This document shows positions 43,187 to 51,173 of a DNA stretch of 64,000 nucleotides, one piece after another. Made by a program: the position numbers and the translations under genes. Source of the stretch: JBJXGV01 sp046160485 (GTDB lineage: Bacteria; Orphanbacterota; Orphanbacteria; JBJXGV01); the NCBI GenBank assembly GCA_046160485.1, contig JBJXGV010000009.1, positions 111,772 to 175,771 on the forward strand. Reading direction: 5' to 3'. The notes below the pieces were generated by a model. It had not been told where the DNA came from and ran no database searches. It saw only the letters and a program-made list of their open reading frames with translations. Every line of letters starts with the position of its first letter. Position 1 is the first letter of the stretch.

Positions 43187-43655
43187 GTCAGTCATTGCGC
43201 CAACACAGCTTACACAGGTCGACCCTCAAACAACCATCCTGACTAGCCGCGTAACATACTGTCAATGCGCGAGTTGTGATTTAAACGATTCGCCTGCTGT
43301 ATCCCGCATGAGGCGTGGGATTTGGGCGTCATTGGGCGTCTTGCGGGCGGGAATCGCGGCGAGACGCGGGGATTGTCTCGGTCGCTCTGTCGGTCGTTCG
43401 CGGAAAACAAAAAAAACCGCGGATTACGGTCGTCGGGGGAAGCGAACACTCGCGCCACGAAAACGGCGACGACGCGAGGCGAACTCGGTGCCTGCTCGGT
43501 CGCAGGCGTGTGCTCACCAAACTGGCGAAACCGGCCCGGAGCGCGCACGCGATCTGATACACTAATCGCCACCCCGAGAAGGTCACGCGAGCGCGACTCT
43601 GCGAGCAATCCCGTGACTGCGGGAATGGACTGTTCATATCGTCAGGAGGCGCCAG

Positions 43656-45593
43656 ATGCGAGTAGCTCCTCGGTTGTCCTCACCGCTCCCCGAAGCTTCC
43701 CTGATCGCGCTGATGATGGTTTCAGCCACGCTGCTCCGCTCGACCGGCTCGTTCGCGCAAACGCTCGTCATCGAGAACGTCGAAACGGCCGTGAACGACG
43801 TCGGTCTCTACACCTCCGTTGTTCTCGACGCATCGGGCAATCCCCACGTGAGCTTCCAGGACAACACGGCCAACGATTTGAAGTACGCCTTCAAGAGCGA
43901 GGGCGCCTGGACGATCGAGACGGCGGACGGATCGGCAAACGACGAAGGCCTCTACACTGCGATCGCTGTCGACGCCGCCGGGAATCCCCACGTGAGCTAC
44001 CTCGACAACACGACATCCGACCTCAAGTATGCTCGCAGAAGCGGGACTGCCTGGACAATCGAGGTCGCGGACGGGTCGGTGAACCTTGTGGGGTCCTGGA
44101 CATCTCTCGCACTGGACGCGTCGGGAAACCCACACATAACCTACCTAGATCAGACGACCGACGACCTCAAGTACGCACGCAAGAGCGGTGGTGTGTGGAC
44201 GATCGAGACAGCGGACGGGTCGGCCAATAACGTCGGCTCGTACACTTCCCTCGTTCTCGATTCCTCGGGGAACCCCCACGTGAGTTACGAGGACGTGACA
44301 ACTGGCGACCTCAAGTACGCGCGTAAGAGCGGGGGCGTCTGGACGCGCGAGATGGTGGACGTGTCGGCGAACGAGGTGGGGCGCTATTCATCTCTTGGCC
44401 TCGACGCCTCAGGGAACCCACGCATTGCGTACCGGGATAACACGGCCAGCGACGTCAAGTATGCATCGAAGAGCGGGGGCGTCTGGACGATCGAAATCGT
44501 TGACGGGCGGACTAGCTCCGTGGGCGTCTACACGTCGCTCGCTCTCGACGCCGCTGGGAACGCTTGCGTGGCCTACCTCAGCAGCACAAGCGGCGACCTG
44601 AAGTACGCCCGAAAGCGCGCGGGAGTCTGGACAAAGGAAACGCTCGATGCTTCGTTGAACTCCGTGGGGTTCTACACCGATCTCGCTGTTGACGCCGCCG
44701 GGAACCCCCACGTGACGTACCAGGACAACACAGCGGGGGACCTCAAGTACGCGTACATGCCAAGCGTGCGCGTGAACTCGCCGCAGGGCGGAGCCACGTG
44801 GGCCGTTGGCAGCTTGCAGACCATCTCTTGGTCGTTCACCGGCGGTCTGGCGACGGACAACTCGGACATCTATCTGTCGGTTGACGGCGGCAACAGCTTC
44901 TTGCAGATCCGCGACGAAGCGCGCGACTTCTCCGCTACACTTCGGGTGCCGCATACGCCGACCCGTTTCGCGCAAATCAAGGTCATCCGGCCTTCTGGGC
45001 CGTTTGTCGTCGGCTATTCCGATTCCTTTTTTACGATCGACGCGACGATCACGCTCGCGAAGTTCGACGCGACGCACAGCGAGGACGGAACGCGGCTGAC
45101 GTGGGAAACGCGGCCGGGACCCGAGGCTGACATTCGCTACCGCGTCGAGTGTGCCAGCAATGGCCTCACCTTCGGCCCGATCGCCGACGGCCTTGATCGC
45201 GGCGAGTTCGTCGATCCATCGCCGGCTACCGCCTCGCGCTACCGCCTCATCGCCGTCAACGGTCTCGGCGAGGAGTATGTGCTCGGTGAGACGAGCATAG
45301 CCGCGGCGCTCTCGGCGGACCGCGACATCATCGCGTATCCGAATCCCGCGTCGGGCCCGATCGAGATTCTGTATCGCGTCCCGGTGGAGCGCGAAGTCGA
45401 TCTCTCGATCTACGACGTGAGTGGACGCCGGCTAAGGTCACTCGCCGCTGGCCACGCCCCTCTCGGAGTTCAGACCGCGTCGTGGGATCGTCGGGACGAG
45501 AGCGGACACGAGGTCGCCGCAGGCGTCTACTTCCTGCGTCTCCGCGTCGGCGACGGTCACGAGGCTACGGAACGCGTGACGATCGTTCGCTGA
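43656..45593 (+). CDS. Exported beta-propeller-like repeat protein with FlgD-like C-terminus
   Basis: A 645-residue product; ATG 43656 has AGGAGG upstream, and the signal peptide ends near SFAQ. Residues ~40-370 hold seven near-identical repeats of ~47 residues: VGLYTSLALDASGNPHVSY, DxTTxDLKYARKSGG, VWTIETADGSAN. Seven repeats would fit one seven-bladed propeller. Residues 370-450 (SPQGGATWAVGSLQTISWSF) are an Ig-like domain, followed by a fibronectin-like part and the FlgD-like end (YPNPASGPIEILYRVP, LSIYDVSGRRL, GVYFLRL, RVTIVR). Paralogue at 55728. A foreign tail fragment follows its stop. Confidence 0.9.
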   Translation: MRVAPRLSSPLPEASLIALMMVSATLLRSTGSFAQTLVIENVETAVNDVGLYTSVVLDASGNPHVSFQDNTANDLKYAFKSEGAWTIETADGSANDEGLYTAIAVDAAGNPHVSYLDNTTSDLKYARRSGTAWTIEVADGSVNLVGSWTSLALDASGNPHITYLDQTTDDLKYARKSGGVWTIETADGSANNVGSYTSLVLDSSGNPHVSYEDVTTGDLKYARKSGGVWTREMVDVSANEVGRYSSLGLDASGNPRIAYRDNTASDVKYASKSGGVWTIEIVDGRTSSVGVYTSLALDAAGNACVAYLSSTSGDLKYARKRAGVWTKETLDASLNSVGFYTDLAVDAAGNPHVTYQDNTAGDLKYAYMPSVRVNSPQGGATWAVGSLQTISWSFTGGLATDNSDIYLSVDGGNSFLQIRDEARDFSATLRVPHTPTRFAQIKVIRPSGPFVVGYSDSFFTIDATITLAKFDATHSEDGTRLTWETRPGPEADIRYRVECASNGLTFGPIADGLDRGEFVDPSPATASRYRLIAVNGLGEEYVLGETSIAAALSADRDIIAYPNPASGPIEILYRVPVEREVDLSIYDVSGRRLRSLAAGHAPLGVQTASWDRRDESGHEVAAGVYFLRLRVGDGHEATERVTIVR

Positions 45594-45596
45594 TTT

Positions 45597-45652
45597 CCCT
45601 CACCTCGTCTCACGGGGATCAGGTGACGGAGAGGGTGACGGTCGTCAGATGA
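45597..45652 (+). pseudogene. Orphan FlgD-type 3' tail behind an intact gene
   Basis: These bases are nearly identical to the last ~55 bases of the metzincin gene (ending RLTSSHGDQVTERVTVxR, stop) and lie 4 bases after the stop of the 43656 gene, which already has its own tail. The frame is no longer joined to any gene. Confidence 0.7.
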
Positions 45653-45699
45653 GGGTTGGTCCCGTACGAGTAGACTAAGCGCGCTTCGAAAGGACTGTG

Positions 45700-46431
45700 A
45701 TGCGGAAACTGCGAAGATGGAAAGCCTCGGCGTTCGTCAACCTATTCGCCCTGCTGCTGCCAGGAGCTGTACTCGCGTCGGGACCCGTTAGTTGGGGTGA
45801 CTTCGCGGTAGCGCTGCCCCAGGTCGGAGTCCCCACAACGGTGTCATTGGGTGGCGGCAGCACCGTCGATGTGACGGTAAACACGGGCGGCACTCAAGGC
45901 ATCAGCTTTGCCGACTACAATGCCATTGGGGCGATGGAAAGCGGCCTCGACTATTCCGATCTCACTGCGTTTGGAATCTTCAACGGCGGCGGGCCTGGCG
46001 CAGTGACTACGACAATCGTCTATTCGAACTTCCAGGTCGCTCCAGCGCACGCGTCAGGGTACCTGTTCGTGGGTGCAGTCAATGGGGCCTCATCTCCGAT
46101 CACTGTGACATCCTCCGTTCCTGGCGCAGTCGAGACATGGACTCAGGTTGGCAGCACATTCGATCTCGACGCGAGTAACTCGATGCCGATTGGCTGGAAT
46201 GCTCCGTCTGGCACGTTCACGACTGATGCGCCCGTCGGAATCGACAGTGATGGAATCATCGTCGAGGTCGGTGTCCTCAGTCAGTACAGCTCGATCACGA
46301 TAAGCCTTCAGCAGTTTCTGAACGACGGGATCGTGTTCTCGATCGGAGAGGAGATCAACACATCGACCGGCGTTGAGATCTTCGATGACGAAGGAACGAC
46401 ATGGGGCGCGATCAAGGGGCTGTACCGATGA
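45700..46431 (+). CDS. Secreted protein of unknown function ending in TWGAIKGLYR
   Basis: A 243-residue product; ATG 45700 (GTG 45697 also possible) follows AAAGGA. Signal peptide to about residue 26 (VLASG). The mature part is beta-rich and Gly/Ser/Thr-rich (TVSLGGGSTVDVTVNTGG, GISFADYNAIGAM, ITVTSSVPGAVETW) with no recognised family and no Cys. The end TTWGAIKGLYR matches the 9426, 27916 and 47200 genes. A foreign FlgD tail fragment follows its stop too. Confidence 0.82.
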   Translation: MRKLRRWKASAFVNLFALLLPGAVLASGPVSWGDFAVALPQVGVPTTVSLGGGSTVDVTVNTGGTQGISFADYNAIGAMESGLDYSDLTAFGIFNGGGPGAVTTTIVYSNFQVAPAHASGYLFVGAVNGASSPITVTSSVPGAVETWTQVGSTFDLDASNSMPIGWNAPSGTFTTDAPVGIDSDGIIVEVGVLSQYSSITISLQQFLNDGIVFSIGEEINTSTGVEIFDDEGTTWGAIKGLYR

Positions 46432-46436
46432 TCGTC

Positions 46437-46506
46437 ACACCTACTTCCTCCGCCTCACCTCGTCTCGCGGGGATCAGGTGACGGAGAGGGTGACGATCGT
46501 CAGATG
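46437..46506 (+). pseudogene. Orphan FlgD-type 3' tail, second copy
   Basis: Reads TYFLRLTSSRGDQVTERVTI then VR and stop, the same tail as at 17613 and 45597, again disconnected. It begins 5 bases after the stop of the 45700 gene. Confidence 0.7.
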
Positions 46507-46558
46507 AACGACGCGAAGGCACGGTCGGAATCAACCCTCCTCGGAAGGAGTTTCGCCT

Positions 46559-47200
46559 ATGCGGTTGGTGCTAGCATTGCTCATCGTTCTTTCGTCTGTA
46601 AGTCTCTCTAGCAGGTCGGCTCACGCGGTTACCTTCATCGACTGGACTGACGTTGATCTCGCCAATGACATCGCGCAGGGCACGCTGGGCAACGTCGCGG
46701 TGACAATGAGTGGTGGCGATCTTGTTTTTGCGATCACGGGAGGATCTTTTCAGGGTTTCGACAATGCTCTGTTCTGCCCACCGCTAGCCGCCGCAGACGT
46801 TGTGGAGTTCATCGGTACGTCACCCGCCCTGTTTTACACGATCACGTTCGGAAGTCCTATCCTTGATCCCGTGATTCACATTCGCTCGCTCGCGTCGGAG
46901 CTCACGTTTGCGGACGTCAAGCTGACGCGCCTCTGCGGCGACGGCGGGTTTGTCGTCGAAAGCAATGTGGTCAGAGGCGTGTGCCTGGACGGCGTCGATC
47001 CCAACGACGCCAATGGTACGATCCAGATAGAGGGTCTTTTATCGACTCTGTCTTTCAGCGCGTACTGGGGCGGTTGCGGATCTTTCACGATCGACGGAAT
47101 CGACCTGCAGATCGGTGTCGATGAAGCCGTCGGCGTTCCACTCCCGCAGCCGAACCGCGACAACAGTTCCTGGGGCGAATTGAAGGCGCTCTACCGATAG
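46559..47200 (+). CDS. Secreted protein of unknown function ending in SWGELKALYR
   Basis: A 213-residue product; ATG 46559 has GGAAGGAG upstream; signal peptide to about residue 22 (AHAVT). Residues 30-190 resemble a jelly-roll exported domain (NDIAQGTLGNVAVTMSGGD, DVVEFIGTSPALFYTITFG, two or three Cys). The C-terminus NSSWGELKALYR matches the short tail of three other exported proteins. The same-strand 45700 gene precedes it by about 130 bases that contain an orphan FlgD tail. Confidence 0.82.
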   Translation: MRLVLALLIVLSSVSLSSRSAHAVTFIDWTDVDLANDIAQGTLGNVAVTMSGGDLVFAITGGSFQGFDNALFCPPLAAADVVEFIGTSPALFYTITFGSPILDPVIHIRSLASELTFADVKLTRLCGDGGFVVESNVVRGVCLDGVDPNDANGTIQIEGLLSTLSFSAYWGGCGSFTIDGIDLQIGVDEAVGVPLPQPNRDNSSWGELKALYR

Positions 47201-47210
47201 TATCCTTCGC

Positions 47211-47246
47211 CAGTATCCCCGCGCGGGGCGAGAAGGCGCGGGAAGG
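47211..47246 (+). repeat. GC-rich hairpin repeat, copy 4
   Basis: ATCCCCGCGCGGGGCGAGAAGG with 3' arm CGCGGGAAGG. It lies between the 46559 gene and the TfoX-like gene. Confidence 0.75.
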
Positions 47247-47285
47247 TGAATCACATAATCGAACCATGCCGACGGAGGCACCGGA

Positions 47286-47615
47286 TTGAAGTTCGACGAA
47301 AAGCTCGCCGAGCGGGTTCGTAGCGCACTGGCGACGAAGCGCGGCGTGACCGAGCGTCACATGTTCGGCGGCTTGACGTTCATGCTCCGCGGGAACATGT
47401 GCGTCGGCGTCGTGGGCGACCGCCTGATGGTGCGCGTCGGGCCGGCGGCGTACGACGAGGCGCTGCGGAAACCACACGCACGTCCCATGGACTTCACGGG
47501 CCGACCGCTGACCGGGTTCGTCTACGTCACGCCGGACGGATTCGCCACGGCGGCGGGCCTGCGAGCGTGGGTGCAGCGGGCGGCGAAGTTCGCCATGTCG
47601 CTGCCGGCGAAGTGA
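47286..47615 (+). CDS. TfoX N-terminal-domain protein
   Basis: A 109-residue product. The whole length matches a TfoX N-terminal domain: ERHMFGGLTFMLRGNMCVGV, LMVRVGP, RPMDFTGRPLTGFVYVTPDG and the WVQRAAKFAMSLPAK end. TTG 47286 has GGAGG 7 nt upstream. Stand-alone TfoX-N proteins are cytoplasmic and of uncertain role; competence regulation applies only to the full-length relative. It is the first gene in a same-strand, repeat-separated array. Confidence 0.88.
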   Translation: MKFDEKLAERVRSALATKRGVTERHMFGGLTFMLRGNMCVGVVGDRLMVRVGPAAYDEALRKPHARPMDFTGRPLTGFVYVTPDGFATAAGLRAWVQRAAKFAMSLPAK

Positions 47616-47632
47616 GGATTTGCGTCACGCCC

Positions 47633-47670
47633 ACCCTCATCCCCGCGCGGGGCGAGAAGGTGGGGGAGGG
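47633..47670 (+). repeat. GC-rich hairpin repeat, copy 5
   Basis: CTCATCCCCGCGCGGGGCGA and GAAGGTGGGGGAGGG, between the TfoX-like gene and the outer-membrane-like gene. Confidence 0.8.
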
Positions 47671-47692
47671 ATGGTCTGAGAGGCTCGGCTGA

Positions 47693-48301
47693 TTGAGAGA
47701 CGCAACGCGTCATGCCTCGTTGATTGCGGTCCTCGGCGTGGTAGCGACATCGGGCTGGACTGATGCCGCGAGCGCAGCACGTCGAATGCGCGCGTTCGGC
47801 GATCTGTCATTCGAAGTCAACCAGCGCAGCTACGAGACGCTCGGGCTCGGATTAGGCACGGAGCTGACGGCCAGTCCGATCGACGCACTCGAATACGGTG
47901 CCCGATTCCGCTACGAGTGGGCCGATCACCTCCAAGGGACGTATTGCGAGGACGGCGGCAGCGGCTGCACGCAGACAACTAGGGAGGTTGCTATGGCGCT
48001 TGCGCTCCTGCGATGGCGACACGCCGTCGGCGATGCTGGCGCTCCCGTCGTCTATATCACGGGACTCAGCGGCGTCGTCAGCACGCGCACGTCGAAAGAG
48101 ATCGTGAGGTCTGGGCCGCGAGCCTTCGCGTCCGAGACAACGGATCGCAGCTTCGGAATGGGGGCTGATGTCGGACTGGAGCTCGGTCAATCAGACGGAT
48201 GGCGCGGCTTCGTCGAAATCGGAATCATGGACATCGATGGCTTCCACGGGTTCGCTCCGGCTATGAGTCTGAGGAGCGGCGCGGTCTACGAGTGGCGCTG
48301 A
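47693..48301 (+). CDS. Putative outer-membrane beta-barrel protein
   Basis: A 202-residue product starting at TTG 47693; the ribosome site is weak. Signal-like segment in residues 8-30 (HASLIAVLGVVATSGW..ASAA). The mature part alternates polar and hydrophobic residues as membrane strands (LSFEVNQRSYETLGLGLG, YGARFRYEWADHLQG, GMGADVGLELGQ) and ends SGAVYEWR, with a terminal aromatic as in many barrels. One Cys pair (CEDGGSGC). No family named. Flanked on both sides by hairpin repeats. Confidence 0.7.
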   Translation: MRDATRHASLIAVLGVVATSGWTDAASAARRMRAFGDLSFEVNQRSYETLGLGLGTELTASPIDALEYGARFRYEWADHLQGTYCEDGGSGCTQTTREVAMALALLRWRHAVGDAGAPVVYITGLSGVVSTRTSKEIVRSGPRAFASETTDRSFGMGADVGLELGQSDGWRGFVEIGIMDIDGFHGFAPAMSLRSGAVYEWR

Positions 48302-48320
48302 GATGCTGTCCGGAGTTCCC

Positions 48321-48352
48321 TCCCCCATCCCCGCGCGGGGCGAGAAGGCGAG
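48321..48352 (+). repeat. GC-rich hairpin repeat, copy 6
   Basis: CCCATCCCCGCGCGGGGCGA, GAAGGCGAGGCG, between the barrel-like gene and the 53-residue membrane protein. Confidence 0.75.
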
Positions 48353-48366
48353 GCGCGTGAGATCGC

Positions 48367-48528
48367 ATGAGTAAACTGCTCGCGCTCGTGGGCGCAACGA
48401 TCGGAGGCTGGCTCGGCTGGTGGCTAGGCGCCCGAGTCGGAATCCTGACTGCGTGGATTATCAGCGTGATCGGAACGGCTGCGGGCGTGTACGCTGGTCG
48501 CCGGCTGGCCGATCGGCTTGGCGACTGA
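48367..48528 (+). CDS. Small Gly-rich membrane protein (53 residues)
   Basis: Begins MSKLLALVGATIGGWLGWW and ends YAGRRLADRLGD. Two hydrophobic spans (about 3-22 and 27-46) with Gly zipper-like spacing (GGWLGWWLGARVG). This pattern is typical of small two-span proteins of unknown role found across bacteria. Cleanly bounded by hairpin repeats on both sides, which supports it as an independent unit. Confidence 0.65.
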   Translation: MSKLLALVGATIGGWLGWWLGARVGILTAWIISVIGTAAGVYAGRRLADRLGD

Positions 48529-48543
48529 CATCATCGAGCCCCC

Positions 48544-48581
48544 GCCCCCATCCCCGCGCGTGGCGAGAAGGCGGGGGAGGG
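48544..48581 (+). repeat. GC-rich hairpin repeat, copy 7
   Basis: CCCCATCCCCGCGCGTGGCG, AGAAGGCGGGGGAGGG, between the 53-residue protein gene and the DUF3568-like gene. Confidence 0.8.
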
Positions 48582-48652
48582 ATGGCTGTCGGACTAGCAT
48601 GACGTGCGGTACGACGAACGGGGCGTGAGGCGCGCCCACAGAGGAGGAGACC

Positions 48653-49071
48653 GTGAGAAAGCGCTTCTTCGCGATCAGTCTCGGCGTGATCAGCATCGTG
48701 GGGGCTGCCTGCGCCACAACGGGTGGTATGCGTGCCGAGCCCATCGACGAAGGAGTGTCGAGAACGTATACGGCGTCTCTCGGCGACGTTGTCGCGGCCA
48801 CGCACGACGCGATGGTCGGAGCCGGCATCCAAGTCGAGGAGGCCTCTCAGGTTGACGCCACGACTTGGATGATCCTGGGGAAGAAGAGTGTGTCTGCATT
48901 TAGCTGGGGGGAGAGATCCGCACCGTCATTCAGGAGACTGGTCCTGAGCAGGTGAGCGTTCGAGTGATAACGAAACGCAGACTCGCAACCAATATTTCTG
49001 CAAAGGGCGACTGGTCGCAGTCGATTTTCGACCAGATCGCCATGCAGTTGCAGACGTCGCAGTCCCGCTGA
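48653..49071 (+). pseudogene. DUF3568-like lipoprotein with a frameshift
   Basis: GTG 48653 has GGAGGAG upstream. The first ~87 codons encode a lipoprotein (lipobox IVGAAC) with SRTYTASLGDVVAATHDAM, the start of a DUF3568-like domain. At the G-run near 48905 the frame is lost; a -1 shift restores EIRTVIQETGPEQVSVRVIT and ends DQIAMQLQTSQSR, completing the domain (about 139 residues in all). Left unrepaired, the frame ends at 48955 with an unrelated tail. One missing G explains it: real mutation, sequencing error, or (less likely) programmed slippage. Confidence 0.75.
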
Positions 49072-49115
49072 CGATCGGCGATCACGCGGCGACGATTGCA
49101 ACAACACTGGCTGTG

Positions 49116-49154
49116 CCCCCCCATCCCCGCGCGTGGCGAAAAGGCGGGGGAGGG
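49116..49154 (+). repeat. GC-rich hairpin repeat, copy 8
   Basis: CCCCCCATCCCCGCGCGTGG, CGAAAAGGCGGGGGAGGG; one base differs in the loop. It separates the DUF3568-like gene from the next lipoprotein. Confidence 0.8.
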
Positions 49155-49214
49155 AATCACGGATCGCCGCGTAGCGCGAGTTGTGAACGTGCGCGAAACG
49201 ATCGGTGTCACAGG

Positions 49215-49808
49215 ATGAACAGCGGAGTGAACTTGTCGTTGCGGATGTTGGCGGTTGCCGTGGCATTGTCGCTTTCGGCGTGCGATGTACAGCCGACCCT
49301 CGCTCCGGACGACGCGAATCGAGTCGCGAACATTCGAGACGTGCTCGGCCTGGAGTACCCGTATCGCGTAGATCACCTAGGCTTCCACCTCGACGGGGGC
49401 ACGATCAGCATTCACATCAAGGACCGTCTGAACAAGCGTCTTGAGCTTTGTTCCGATGGACGAATGATGCGCGCCGCCGAGGATTCGCGCGGACCGCGAC
49501 CATGGGGGCTTTTCATCGGTGCCGACTATCCCACGTCTCCGGGGGCGCGGATGATCGCTGTTGGCGGCGCGGAGGAACTGGCGATCCTGGACGCGCTAGA
49601 CTTTTGTAGCCGCGCGGATCTACCGGCCGCATATTCCGACAGCTTGATGCGCCGGTACTTCGACGTGACGATACCGAGCCCGGAACGCGGACGCATGATC
49701 GAGACGTGGACGGAACCACAGCGTCTCGCCCTGCGGTTGAGGAACTTCGCTTGGTGGCGAGGCATGCTTTTCGGATGGCGGCCCACAGAACTGAAGCACC
49801 AGTCGTGA
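49215..49808 (+). CDS. Hypothetical lipoprotein
   Basis: A 197-residue product; ATG 49215 is chosen over ATG 49245 because it gives a normal-length signal. Lipobox LSLSAC (Cys23). The mature part is mixed alpha/beta (IRDVLGLEYPYRVDHLGF, GTISIHIKDRLNKRLEL) without a recognised family; one Cys pair. Flanked by hairpin repeats. Confidence 0.7.
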   Translation: MNSGVNLSLRMLAVAVALSLSACDVQPTLAPDDANRVANIRDVLGLEYPYRVDHLGFHLDGGTISIHIKDRLNKRLELCSDGRMMRAAEDSRGPRPWGLFIGADYPTSPGARMIAVGGAEELAILDALDFCSRADLPAAYSDSLMRRYFDVTIPSPERGRMIETWTEPQRLALRLRNFAWWRGMLFGWRPTELKHQS

Positions 49809-49810
49809 AT

Positions 49811-49846
49811 CCCCCCATCCCCGCGCGGGGCGAGAAGGCGGGGGAA
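49811..49846 (+). repeat. GC-rich hairpin repeat, copy 9
   Basis: CCCCCATCCCCGCGCGGGGC, GAGAAGGCGGGGGAA, between the 49215 lipoprotein and the PIN fragment. Confidence 0.8.
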
Positions 49847-49886
49847 TTGATGCTAGCAAACCGTGGAGAAGGGTAACGAATTAGAG

Positions 49887-50002
49887 ATGGCAAAGATCTA
49901 TCCAGACACGAATCGCTTCATCGACTTCTATCGAGCCGCACTCGATCGTATCGATGTGCTGGGCGCGCTGCACGCGAACATCAGCAGCCTTGTGCTCACC
50001 GA
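49887..50002 (+). pseudogene. PIN-domain nuclease, truncated by an IS
   Basis: Begins MAKIYPDTNRFIDFYRAA, with the catalytic Asp in YPDTNRFIDF, and continues to SSLVLTD, where the IS begins at 50003. The remaining ~100 residues with the other acidic ligands are absent. GTG 49863 is an alternative start. PIN proteins are RNases, often toxins of toxin-antitoxin pairs; no antitoxin is seen. Confidence 0.7.
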
Positions 50003-50996
50003 TGTAATATGCCAGCCCTGGCGGGACGGTTTCACGATCAGCCTAACAGACGCTTGAGTGCTTCGTAGGGCGTCTTCCCGTTGAAAGCGCCGTGTGGCCG
50101 ATCGTAGTTGTAGAACTTTTCCCATTCGGCGAGCTTGGCGTTGAGATCGACGTCGTCTGTGTACGTCAGCAGCTGGTAGAACTCCTCCTGATCTGATCGG
50201 TGCGATCTCTCGACCTTGCCGTTGAGCTGCGGTGTCCTCGGCTTGATGTAGACGTGTCGCATGCCCTTGTCCTCGACGTGCCAGTGAAACTGCGCCTGGA
50301 ACTCGTGGCCCCTGTCCGTGCGGACCGTGTGAACGCGAAACGGGAAGCGCTCGACCACGTGATCGATGAAGTCGATCGCGCTGGCTTGGTTGTGCCGCGC
50401 GTAGATCTTCAGCGCACGAATCCGAGTCGCGTCATCGATGGCGGTGTACTGGAATCGTCGGGCGTGACCGCCACCCGCGGTTTTCAGAGAGAGAAACTTC
50501 ACGTCAACCTGCACGTGGTGGCCGGGAACCTCCTTCGCGTAGCGTCTCGTGTGGAGCGCTCGGCGGCCGACCCGCTTCGGCAGCGGGCCGATGCCGTTGC
50601 GCACGAGAGTCCGGTGAACGCTCGAGGACGACACGCGGATCCCGTGGTATCGCTCCAGGTACCAGGCAATCCTCTGGGGGCCGAGGCGATACTCGCGTCT
50701 GAGCTCCAGGATCTTCTCAACGGCTTCAGCACTGACCTGGTTCGGCCAGCGCTTCCCGATCGGACGCTTCCGACGAAGGCCGGCGACACCCTCGGCGAGG
50801 CAGGCCTTTTTCCATCGATAGAACGAAGACTTCGGAACTCCGAACTCTCGACACGCTTCGACGGCGCTGCCGATCCCCTGAGCGTAGTCGAGCACAACCT
50901 GCTTGCCGAAAGAGTGACTTCCGAACCCTGTCATCGCACGCCCTCCTGTAACAGATCACGCTATCAGATCCGTCCCACGAGGCCTGGCACATCACA
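50003..50996 (-). mobile_element. IS481-family insertion sequence, second type
   Basis: 994 bases. The left end TGTAATATGCCAGCCCTGG and the right end (reverse of CCTGGCACATCACA, preceded by CCGTCCCACGAGG) are inverted repeats. One transposase on the minus strand. It joins the PIN fragment to the recombinase stub, so an adjacent deletion is likely. No target duplication found. Confidence 0.85.
50038..50934 (-). CDS. Transposase, IS481 family
   Basis: A 298-residue DDE enzyme. HTH at residues 25-60 (ACREFGVPKSSFYRWKKACL), a second HTH (YRLGPQRIAWYLERYHGIRV), then the core: Asp in VQVDVKFLS, Asp in VRTDRGHEF and Glu in LNGKVERSHRS. All intact. Start ATG 50934. Distinct from the IS481-type element at 27943. 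Confidence 0.93.
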   Translation of the reverse strand: MTGFGSHSFGKQVVLDYAQGIGSAVEACREFGVPKSSFYRWKKACLAEGVAGLRRKRPIGKRWPNQVSAEAVEKILELRREYRLGPQRIAWYLERYHGIRVSSSSVHRTLVRNGIGPLPKRVGRRALHTRRYAKEVPGHHVQVDVKFLSLKTAGGGHARRFQYTAIDDATRIRALKIYARHNQASAIDFIDHVVERFPFRVHTVRTDRGHEFQAQFHWHVEDKGMRHVYIKPRTPQLNGKVERSHRSDQEEFYQLLTYTDDVDLNAKLAEWEKFYNYDRPHGAFNGKTPYEALKRLLG

Positions 50997-51031
50997 ACGC
51001 GTTCATATCGTGACCCGAAAGGAGGGTGACG

Positions 51032-51142
51032 ATGAATGCGATCCCGAGAGAGCGAGAGCCGAAGCTAGCCGACACGATTCTCGTTTTCCTACGACGCATC
51101 CACGCGGAGTCCCGCGCGTGCCACACCCCTCGCGCGAGCTAA
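51032..51142 (+). pseudogene. 5' stub of a tyrosine recombinase
   Basis: Reads MNAIPREREPKLADTILVFL, RRIHAES, then unrelated residues to a stop. The first ~28 codons align with the N-termini at 7735 and 53141 (M-x-A-I-P, VFLRRLHAPS), and AAGGAGGGTGACG lies upstream. The catalytic domain is gone. It directly follows the IS right end. Confidence 0.75.
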
Positions 51143-51173
51143 GACGGTTCCCGATGGCCACCACGAGTTGAGC

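Larger units (their letters stand above)
42437..43655 (+). other. Long spacer with IS end relics and a dispersed repeat
   Basis: About 1.2 kb. Positions 42841-42880 and 42896-42935 are two adjacent left-end copies of the IS481-type element, the first degenerate (CTCTACCAATAATGCCGTCC). Positions 43108-43186 match the bipartite repeat at 14066. AACAAAAAAAACCGCGG near 43410 is a rare A-run. Open frames look like shadows. The promoter of the 43656 gene should lie at the right end. Confidence 0.5.

Noticed and set aside
48653..49071. Programmed -1 frameshifting at the G-run
   Set aside because: No stimulatory structure seen; a one-base error or mutation is simpler.
47211..49846. Classical integron with attC sites
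   Set aside because: No attC-type core sites (GTTRRRY/RYYYAAC) and no IntI-type recombinase; the repeats are simple GC hairpins.
50003..50996. Target-site duplication at the IS ends
   Set aside because: Flanking bases differ for all four elements examined; no short direct repeat is evident.
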